A stretch of 28,093 nucleotides of DNA from Trichomonas tenax. Lineage: Eukaryota; Parabasalia; Trichomonadida; Trichomonadidae. The notes under the pieces are model-generated. The model was not told where the DNA came from, ran no database searches, and saw nothing but the letters and a program-made list of their open reading frames with translations. The translations under genes were made by a program, and so were the position numbers. The stretch covers positions 1 to 28,093 of the forward strand of contig JALKBU010000678.1 in assembly GCA_023091735.1 (NCBI GenBank). Reading direction: 5' to 3'. This document shows, piece by piece, positions 19,599 to 26,488 of the stretch (positions within the stretch are counted from its first letter, which is position 1; the number at the start of each line of letters is the position of its first letter).

Positions 19599-20729
19599 AT
19601 GTTTTGTAAAGTTGTCGAAAATATTATAATGAATATCGAAGAATCATTTCTAAAGGAAATCAATTCATCAATCAACATTTACAGTGGATCAGATACTTTC
19701 AAATGCATTTTCTGTACATATGAGTCGCAGAATTCTCTTGAAACTTTGATACATTTGAAAGATTCGCACGAATTTGTTATTCAAAACATCCGATACATCC
19801 CTCTCCTTCACCTGTACTTAGACCACTGGCGATACCACGCTCCACCAATAATACAAACGACGATAGACGGAAAAAATTATAACACAATCGATTTTAACAA
19901 CGCTGAGGATATAGAAATACGAAAAAGTCTGCATCAGATGCGCCTGGAGAATGTGATGGTCGAGCATGAGCAGGAGAGAACTATAAAACACCAAGACATT
20001 AATTGTTTGTTTTGTCCTTCTTCGTTTTCCGGAACATGGCACGAATACCTACAGTGGCTGTTCGAAGAACATCAATTCAACCCAGGAAGACCATCAAATT
20101 TAGTTCAAATACCAAAATTAATTCATTATCTCAAATATCAGCTCGATAACAATATCTGTATTTTCTGTAACTCACAATTTCCGAATCAGAGAACGTTAAT
20201 GTCGCACTTACGAAAGAAAAAGCATATGAAAATACCTTCAGATTCGATATTTGATAAATATTATATGATAAACTATCTAGAAATGGATGGAAAACCTGCA
20301 GCATACGATGATGAAGAAGATTCAGAGATGGAACCTTTAGAAGAAGCAATGAAAGACATTAATGAAGAAGAAATTAACGAAACACAATGTTTAATCTGCG
20401 ACAATATATTCCAAACGCCTAGAGAATGTTTGGTTCATATGCACAATCGGCATCATTTCGATATTTCATTAATAAGAAATGCATATCACAACGATTTTTA
20501 CAATTGCGTTCGATTTATCAACCACATTAGATACCTGCGTAGCCAAAATATATGTTTTGTGTGTAATGAAATAGTTGAAGGAGATTATTCGGAACATTAC
20601 ATGAATCACAAAGAAAGAATGCCACGAAAACTGCCAAAAGTAGAGGGAGAGGACCAGCTTCTGATTCCTGTGATAGAAAGCGATCCTCTGCTTACAACAA
20701 TAGAAAATTCCGATTTAGATATTCACTGA
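19599..20729 (+). CDS. ZNF277-like C2H2 zinc-finger protein
   Basis: 376 residues from the first ATG, or 366 from the ATG at 19629 (MNIEESF). Finger-like motifs in order, numbered from the first ATG: C36-C39 with H52/H57; a degenerate one at C136-C139 with H158; C187-C190 with H203/H209; C264-C267 with H280/H285; and C319-C322 with H333/H337. After the third finger comes KIPSDSIFDKYYMINYLE, matching the signature that follows a finger in ZNF277 (KIN...YDRFYVINYLE), and the protein shares the widely spaced finger layout of that family. An acidic linker follows (about 236-262). In animals ZNF277 has been reported to bind the ribosomal protein uS5/RPS2 and, in other work, to influence Polycomb-regulated genes. 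The role here is inferred only from family. Which ATG is used is uncertain because the upstream one sits inside a motif pair. Confidence 0.75.
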   Translation: MFCKVVENIIMNIEESFLKEINSSINIYSGSDTFKCIFCTYESQNSLETLIHLKDSHEFVIQNIRYIPLLHLYLDHWRYHAPPIIQTTIDGKNYNTIDFNNAEDIEIRKSLHQMRLENVMVEHEQERTIKHQDINCLFCPSSFSGTWHEYLQWLFEEHQFNPGRPSNLVQIPKLIHYLKYQLDNNICIFCNSQFPNQRTLMSHLRKKKHMKIPSDSIFDKYYMINYLEMDGKPAAYDDEEDSEMEPLEEAMKDINEEEINETQCLICDNIFQTPRECLVHMHNRHHFDISLIRNAYHNDFYNCVRFINHIRYLRSQNICFVCNEIVEGDYSEHYMNHKERMPRKLPKVEGEDQLLIPVIESDPLLTTIENSDLDIH

Positions 20730-21276
20730 TCATTTTTTAGCTACGGATACAATCAAAATACACTCAAACCTCGAAATACATCTACTGATTAGAATAATTA
20801 TTTCAAAATATATTATATAAAGATATCTTTGTTTTTGTTGTGTTTTTTATTAAAGTAACTATCGATTTTATGAATACTGCGCTCGTTCAAAGTGTTTTTT
20901 AATTCAAAATTGGATTGAAAATTTCAATATTGCTTGTTCATCTCCAAAACTTTGGGAGATTGTTCTCGTCATTGAGAAGATGATAAATATCAATTGGATG
21001 AAGATTTAAAAATTACAAATAAATGATTTTAAATTGCAAAAATTTATTTTATTTTAGGAAAAATACAAACAAAAATAAAAATTGCAGAAAACTAACTCAT
21101 CAAATTGACTTTATATTAGATATTGTTTCATATTAATCAATAAAATTATAAAATCATCAAATTATTCAAGAAATAAATTATTTTCAAGTGTTTTTGATTC
21201 GAAATTCTATATTTATATCATATAAGCTTTCCATATTTCAAATAAAAATGAGCCAAATTTTTCAAAATTTTGTCTC
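20730..21276. other. Spacer upstream of importin-like gene
   Basis: Very AT-rich, with no supported gene. A small hairpin (ATCTCC...GGAGAT, about 20940-20960) is the only visible structure. TTTTTCAAAATTTTGTCTC directly precedes the next ATG. Confidence 0.5.
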
Positions 21277-24246
21277 ATGGCTGCTGAATTATTGGAAGTT
21301 TACAGATCGACAACAGATCCAAATTCAGTCCAAGAAGCGACAGAACATCTTTTGTCACTGTACGAAAACCCACAAATCATTTTCAATCAGCTTGAAATTT
21401 TAAATTCTCCTCTTGAAATCGTATTAAAGCAGGCAGTTGTTATTGGAATCAAAATGACACTAGCTAAGCATTGGGATGCGATACATTTGGAGCCTTCAGC
21501 TGCAGAAATAAGAAATTCAATTTTGCAAATTCTTTCAAATGAACAAAATCCGATAATTCAGACTGAAATGGTTGATGCCGTATCCACAATTATTACGTAC
21601 GATCTCGAAATATGGCCAGAATTTTTGAATTTCATCCAATCACTCTCAAACACGCAATTCTCATATTACCTACAACTAAGGACACAAACTATTAGCCATT
21701 TACCTGTTGCTTCAATATCAGAAAATATTCAAGAATTTTATCAACAGATTTTAACGGGAATTACTACTCAAGATTCAAACATTATCAAGTTTTCGTGCGA
21801 ATTACTGATTGAATTGTCCAATTCAGTGAGTTTAGATATCGAATTTCTTTCTCACGTTTTTGAACCGATATTGAATACATTTATATATTCGATTGAAAAC
21901 AAATTACCGTCTACTTCAGCAGCGATTAAAGCATTAGCTCATGTCATTGCTTCACCCGAAGAATTTTGCGATATCAATGTTTTATTTGTGAAATTGCTTG
22001 AAATGTTGAATCAAAGTTCGGAGCAGCAGTATTTAGTTGTAGATCCATTGATTGTCGCTGTCAAACGTTTCCCTGAATATTCATTTTTAATCAGCAATGA
22101 TATTATAAATATTTTGATCAAACTCGGTTCTTCGCTCGTTGACGACATTTGCTTCAACCAAATGGAGAACGTCCTTTACGTGTCGCGCTTCTTCGGTGTC
22201 ATCTCTAAGTGGTGGGACACAAATCAGGTCTTCCAGACGCTGCTGGAAATCAATACTGATGAAGATATAACACTTCAGGTATTTTTGATGTATTGCTTCA
22301 TCGAACTCGCTGAAAACTCAACGGAATTGACAGCATTGAGGTTCTCTGACTTCATGAGTCTGTGCATTCGATCGATGGACAAAGAAATACACACTTTGGC
22401 TGAAGCAGGATTAACACTTGCAATGAGTTTACTCGGCGAAGGTTTTGGAAATTTCATTCAGTCTCCTGATGAGTTTTTGGGAATTATTGTCAAGACTCTC
22501 AACATCAATGATGAGCAGATACAGAATAAAGCGTTGTCAGCGATATCAAAGCTTCTCTTCAGTGTTGAAATATCATTTGAAACATATGCAGATCTCATCA
22601 ATGCTCTCGTTGCTGTTGTAGAGTCAATTCAACCTTCTCTCCTTTATTTGGCTGTCACTTGCTTCACAGCTCTTGTTCTGTCAGCAGGAGAGAACATTCT
22701 TCCTTTCTTCAATAACATCCATGACGTTTTCCAGCAAACGATTTCCGTCGGAGATTCGAATCCACTTGTTCAGCTTCGAAGCTTAGAAGGAATGTGCGCT
22801 TTGATTGGCTTTTTCCCCGAACAGACACAAGAGAGCCATGAAGCGTGCTTGCAGCTCGTTATGTCTGCAATGACAAACACAGATCCTTCTGTTATTGCAG
22901 CTGGATTAACAGGACTTAAGTTTTTGCTTAAATCGCAGATTATTCCAGAAATACAAAACTTCGTGAAACCAATTTTGAAGAATTTGTCATTCAACATTGA
23001 CATGGAAATGACACCGCAAGATATCATTGACACAACCAATGAAGTTCATCAGCTTGGTTTTCAGTGTTTAACAAAAATCATCAAGAAACAAGTTTTAGAT
23101 GCTGAAGCAATCATTTCTATTGCTAATGTTGCTTTGTTGGCATTATTGAATGTACCTGTATACGAAACACAATTAGCAGCAGTTAAATTACTCGTCATTG
23201 CTTCGAAATTCGTTCCGGACATCAGCAGCAAATTCATGATGAAACTCGTTGGAATGATCACAGGAACAACTCAACAAACGTGCCTTGCTTTTGAAGGACT
23301 GACGGCGATTGTTAAGAATTTCGAGGAATTCGATCCAGCAGTTATGAAGAATGCGATAGAATCAGCTCTATCGATGCTTGGAGGCGACAGAGAATGCGTC
23401 GATGGCGACGATGAAAACGAAAATGATGGAAAAGTTGCACAAAAAGATTTCGAGCTGAAGAATGCAATATTTATGTTTTTGGCCGAAGCAGCATTCAAAT
23501 ATCCTAATTTAATGCCAATAGAAGATGTTTATGAAGTCGCAACATATTACAAAGAGACAGAAAACATTCTCGATTACACAGAAACTCTCGGTATCTTTGT
23601 TGAGATATTTGACACTCAGTATCAAAACATTCCGATTGTTTTCAGGAAGAATATTGGAAACTGCTTCTTGGAGATCTTAAATGAGTGCAGTTTTCAGATT
23701 CCAACACACGCTATATCGGGAATAAGAACAGTTATTGAGAAAGAAAACACTGTTTCACCAAAAGTTTTCGATGTTATAACAAGTTTCTGTGAATCTTTGT
23801 TTAACAGCGAATTCGAAGGATCTTTCTACTTTTATCCTGCAATAGGATCAACAATATCTCTTATTATGTCGATTTTCAGAGTCAACAATGAAATAATCAG
23901 CGAAGAACTTTTCCTCATCTGCTTAAACAATTTGCCTCAGAGATTCCCTCCCTCAGAGTCCGACAACATTGTTGACACGTTGTTCGATCTTTCTCAGAGA
24001 AATTTGATTCCTGAAAATCTCATTTTGCATGTTCTTCGTGTGTTAGCTTCTGTTATTACATTCAGCAGACGAAAGATTAAGATCCTTGAGCTGAAACAAG
24101 AATCAATCATCAAAGCTTGCAAAGCTTTCCACAGATTATGTTTGATGACTAATTCCGATATAGAAAAAGTTTTAGCGCAATTTGTTCCTAATGAACTAAT
24201 TCTATCCAAAGCTCTCGAACTAATCTCACAAACTTCCGCAGAATAA
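21277..24246 (+). CDS. Importin-beta family nuclear transport receptor (importin-4/5, Kap123/Kap121 type)
   Basis: A 989-residue all-helical protein made of repeated HEAT hairpins, the length expected for importin-4/5 type karyopherins (about 1,080 in human). The N-terminal 120 residues read like an importin-beta N-terminal region (QEATEHLLSLYENP, VVIGIKMTLAKHWDAI, EMVDAVSTII). Mid-protein repeats (YLAVTCFTALVLSAGENILP, and RSLEGMCALIGFFPEQ) resemble importin-4/5. An acidic insert (about residues 703-715, rich in D and E) lies where related karyopherins carry an acidic loop. Such proteins bind RanGTP and carry ribosomal proteins, histones and other cargo into the nucleus. No stop or frame break is present. 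The start is supported by the conserved N-terminal pattern and by the upstream stop. Confidence 0.8.
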   Translation: MAAELLEVYRSTTDPNSVQEATEHLLSLYENPQIIFNQLEILNSPLEIVLKQAVVIGIKMTLAKHWDAIHLEPSAAEIRNSILQILSNEQNPIIQTEMVDAVSTIITYDLEIWPEFLNFIQSLSNTQFSYYLQLRTQTISHLPVASISENIQEFYQQILTGITTQDSNIIKFSCELLIELSNSVSLDIEFLSHVFEPILNTFIYSIENKLPSTSAAIKALAHVIASPEEFCDINVLFVKLLEMLNQSSEQQYLVVDPLIVAVKRFPEYSFLISNDIINILIKLGSSLVDDICFNQMENVLYVSRFFGVISKWWDTNQVFQTLLEINTDEDITLQVFLMYCFIELAENSTELTALRFSDFMSLCIRSMDKEIHTLAEAGLTLAMSLLGEGFGNFIQSPDEFLGIIVKTLNINDEQIQNKALSAISKLLFSVEISFETYADLINALVAVVESIQPSLLYLAVTCFTALVLSAGENILPFFNNIHDVFQQTISVGDSNPLVQLRSLEGMCALIGFFPEQTQESHEACLQLVMSAMTNTDPSVIAAGLTGLKFLLKSQIIPEIQNFVKPILKNLSFNIDMEMTPQDIIDTTNEVHQLGFQCLTKIIKKQVLDAEAIISIANVALLALLNVPVYETQLAAVKLLVIASKFVPDISSKFMMKLVGMITGTTQQTCLAFEGLTAIVKNFEEFDPAVMKNAIESALSMLGGDRECVDGDDENENDGKVAQKDFELKNAIFMFLAEAAFKYPNLMPIEDVYEVATYYKETENILDYTETLGIFVEIFDTQYQNIPIVFRKNIGNCFLEILNECSFQIPTHAISGIRTVIEKENTVSPKVFDVITSFCESLFNSEFEGSFYFYPAIGSTISLIMSIFRVNNEIISEELFLICLNNLPQRFPPSESDNIVDTLFDLSQRNLIPENLILHVLRVLASVITFSRRKIKILELKQESIIKACKAFHRLCLMTNSDIEKVLAQFVPNELILSKALELISQTSAE

Positions 24247-24487
24247 TATAGAGATAAACTAATGTTTGTATTTTTTTAAAATCGATTTTGGTATCATTTA
24301 AAATCAAAAGTAATAAAATAAGGCAATAGCAGAGATATCCAAAAGCTAATACAAGATTTTAATTATTATTATTTCAGCTTTTTATATTTTAGTATGTTTC
24401 TGAATAAAGAATCTAATTTTCTTTTGAGTTTAGTATGTTGTTGAAAAAAAAACAAGTTTAAATATAACAAAACAAATATAATAACAA
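24247..24487. other. Convergent spacer
   Basis: 240 bp of AT-rich sequence between the 3' ends of the importin-like gene (+) and the next gene (-). No structure noted. Confidence 0.5.
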
Positions 24488-25699
24488 TTATTCATATTCC
24501 GCGGCGTTCAGTAGAACTTGTACACATGAATGAAATGTTTCAACAGAGCATTTATAATATTCTGGAAACTCTGGGTCAGAGATGAATGAATCGACGTAAT
24601 TATTGATCTGTGCTATGTATCCGTATTGCATTTCGATGAAAATCTTGTGATAAATATTGATTGTGTCATCGTAAGAAATGAAAACAGGAATTCTTTTTCC
24701 TTCATGTGAATATTGAGCTTTCACAGCACTGACAATGCTTGAGTTGACATTTCCGAGATGGAAACCCATATCAATGGGATTGGTTTCAAACAGCAACTTC
24801 AAAAGAGACTCTTTCGCTAATGAAATGTGTTCTAAAGCTTCCTCGCAATAAATCGTTTGATTGTTCATCACATCATTAAATTTTTTGATGAATTTTGGTT
24901 TTGGAAACGTGTAACTGTAGCATTTGTCGAACGCATATCTGTACATTATCAGATATATCGCGAAGAACTTATTTTCGTTGTAATTCAAGAATTTCATTAA
25001 TTGTTTCGCGTTGTTTGTGATCGCGACAACGAAGCCTTCATTTGATATTGCATCGAATTTGAAGTTGAATGTCGCAATGAACTCCTCGATTCTTTCAGTT
25101 GCCGTCGATCTTGGAAACCATTCTGTGTATTTGTTCCTTATTTCCCAAATAATGTCCAAAAGTCTGGCAATCTGGGCGTTTGGTATCGTTGGAATAGGAA
25201 TTCTTCTGCTTGTTTGCAATGCTTCTAAATAAAGCCTTAATGAGTTGAGTCTGCTGATAATTTCGTAACCAGCTATTGTATTTTGGTCTGGAGCGTGTGG
25301 AATCAAGCTCAAATTTATCAAAAAACGAGGATATTCAATTTCATTTTCCAAAAATTGTTTGCAAAGTTCGTATAATTGGAGCACATCTGCTTTTTTGGCG
25401 TCGATGTAATCTGATGCGTTGTTTCTCAGCTTTATGTAAAGCTTCTGCAACTGATTATTAATAAAATTCATCATTGGAGTGGGATTTATGAGTTTTAAGT
25501 TGATATTTTGTATTTCTTGGACTCTTTTCGACCAAACGCAGTCATGAATAAACTCCTCGCAAATTCCTTTCGCTGCACGAAAATTTAATTTCTGCAATTT
25601 CGTGAAAGAGAAGTCATATCTACCCTCAGGGAGCTTAATTAGGTACTTTTGAACTCCTTTTGTCAAAACTATTTGTTTGAGACTTGAATTTGATTGCAT
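24488..25699 (-). CDS. Conserved-looking helical protein of unknown function
   Basis: A 403-residue protein, mostly helical, with no signal peptide and no clear membrane segment. Notable stretches are a Pro-rich loop (RRIPIPTIPNAQ, about residues 165-176) and a hydrophobic/aromatic helix (NENKFFAIYLIMYRYAFDKCY, about 247-267). The C-terminal 100 residues alternate helices with the motif GKRIPVFISYDD. I do not recognise a domain. The layout of helices loosely recalls the helical parts of Rab regulators such as VPS9 proteins, but I cannot support that. The frame is intact and amino-acid use is protein-like, so this is a real gene. The ATG lies 6 nt after TCATTAT, an initiator-like motif, and the mobile element at 25854-26472 lies about 155 bp upstream. 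Confidence 0.75.
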   Translation of the reverse strand: MQSNSSLKQIVLTKGVQKYLIKLPEGRYDFSFTKLQKLNFRAAKGICEEFIHDCVWSKRVQEIQNINLKLINPTPMMNFINNQLQKLYIKLRNNASDYIDAKKADVLQLYELCKQFLENEIEYPRFLINLSLIPHAPDQNTIAGYEIISRLNSLRLYLEALQTSRRIPIPTIPNAQIARLLDIIWEIRNKYTEWFPRSTATERIEEFIATFNFKFDAISNEGFVVAITNNAKQLMKFLNYNENKFFAIYLIMYRYAFDKCYSYTFPKPKFIKKFNDVMNNQTIYCEEALEHISLAKESLLKLLFETNPIDMGFHLGNVNSSIVSAVKAQYSHEGKRIPVFISYDDTINIYHKIFIEMQYGYIAQINNYVDSFISDPEFPEYYKCSVETFHSCVQVLLNAAEYE

Positions 25700-25705
25700 T
25701 CAAAA

Positions 25706-25712
25706 ATAATGA
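25706..25712 (-). promoter_or_regulatory. Initiator-like TCATTAT for the 24488-25699 gene
   Basis: Read on the minus strand, TCATTAT fits the trichomonad initiator TCA-pyrimidine-T/A and lies 6 nt before the ATG. The implied 5' UTR of about 10 nt is usual for trichomonads. Confidence 0.45.
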
Positions 25713-25837
25713 AAAAGCTTTTATTCTAACAATGCTTTGTTTTGGACTTTTGCATATTATATTGAAAAGATTTTCAGTTTTTTGGAAAGATTATAATACT
25801 CCAAAATTAAAATCATTATATACAAATTTTGATAATT

Positions 25838-25853
25838 GGTTCATTTATGCAAT
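25838..25853. repeat. Left copy of 14-16 bp direct repeat flanking the element
   Basis: GGTTCATTTATGCAAT. The copy at 26473-26488 is GGTTCATTTATGCACT, identical at 15 of 16 positions (first 14 perfect). Outside the two copies the sequences do not match, as expected of a target-site duplication. Confidence 0.65.
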
Positions 25854-25990
25854 TGTTGCCGACCAAAAGTTGTCACGAAAAGTGACAATATCTGACACGT
25901 AAACATGAATATGTGACAAATAAATATTTACGTGGCATGTGATTATAAATGATTATTGGAAGAATGATATCCTATATTTGTTTAAATTAC

Positions 25991-26190
25991 CTTTGAAAAG
26001 AAAATTAAATGCTTGATTGGCACAAATGCCAAAATGCAATCCAGTCCACAGTTCTTCGTTTCAGACTCGATCTTCGAAATAATCAGCGATTTACTCTCCA
26101 GAACGCTTCTGAAAGGAAGAACTGTGGACTGAATTGCTAGCACCTTGGCTCCAAGTCCCAATCAAGCATTTAATTTTGCTCTTCAGAGGC
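25991..26190. repeat. Internal foldback (long imperfect hairpin) of the element
   Basis: The left arm (about 25991-26070) and right arm (about 26103-26190) are inverted copies. AAATTAAATGCTTGATTGG at 26002-26020 pairs with 26157-26175, and AGTCCACAGTTCTTC at 26043-26057 pairs with GAAGAACTGTGGACT at 26117-26131. The arms pair over roughly 80 bp with a few small gaps, leaving a loop of about 30 nt. No coding frame. The region could form a stable RNA hairpin if transcribed. Confidence 0.75.
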
Positions 26191-26225
26191 ATTCTGAAGT
26201 GAAAATCTTTGATTTCTTAATGATG

Positions 26226-26325
26226 GCGTATGAAAGGAAGATCTGTGTGTTTAGCTACTAACATGCGTGGTACCTGTGTCAATGTAGTCCCCAGTTCTTC
26301 CCGTCAGACGCGATTTTGAAATAAA
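26226..26325. repeat. Second, diverged foldback copy in the opposite arm order
   Basis: 26226-26260 (GAAAGGAAGATCTGTG) resembles the right arm of the first hairpin (GAAAGGAAGAACTGTG, 26111-26126), and 26281-26325 (AGTCCCCAGTTCTTCCCGTC) resembles its left arm (26043-26062). The interior therefore holds four module copies ordered left, right, right, left. Similarity is roughly 75-80 percent by eye, so the duplication is older than the outer insertion may be. Confidence 0.6.
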
Positions 26326-26472
26326 AACTAATACATAATTTGAATGACTATAGGACTTTACATGTCAAAAATAGTAATATTTTGACACATAAAACTAGAG
26401 ATCCCGACAACTTTACATGTCAGATAATATCACTTTTATGTCACTTTTCGTGACAACTTTCGGTAAGTGACA

Positions 26473-26488
26473 GGTTCATTTATGCACT
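26473..26488. repeat. Right copy of the flanking direct repeat
   Basis: GGTTCATTTATGCACT, matching 25838-25853 at 15 of 16 positions. It directly follows the terminal ACA of the element. Confidence 0.65.

Larger units (their letters stand above)
25854..26472. mobile_element. Non-autonomous terminal-inverted-repeat element (MITE-like), 619 bp
   Basis: The element runs TGT...ACA. Its first 34 bases and the reverse complement of its last 34 agree at about 29 positions, including a shared core TGTCACGAAAAGTGACA (itself nearly palindromic) at 25871-25887 and, inverted, at 26439-26455. A few bases further in, both ends carry ATCTGACAYGTAAA (left about 25890-25903; right, inverted, about 26411-26424), with an 11-bp insertion on the right. 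Inner subterminal copies of the motif follow (25914, 25928-25938; 26356-26366, 26383-26392), several 21 bp apart. No transposase frame is present. The interior folds back on itself (25991-26325). The element sits in a gene-free region and is flanked by a 14-16 bp direct repeat, longer than is usual for Mutator, hAT or mariner families. Confidence 0.65.

Noticed and set aside
25684..25902. 72-codon plus-strand frame.
   Set aside because: Overlaps the upstream region of the minus-strand gene and the left end of the mobile element; hydrophobic low-complexity composition.
26220..26290. ACTAAC at 26258 as a trichomonad intron branch/3' splice signal.
   Set aside because: No GTAYGT-type 5' site at a suitable distance and no coding exons on either side; it lies within the foldback element.
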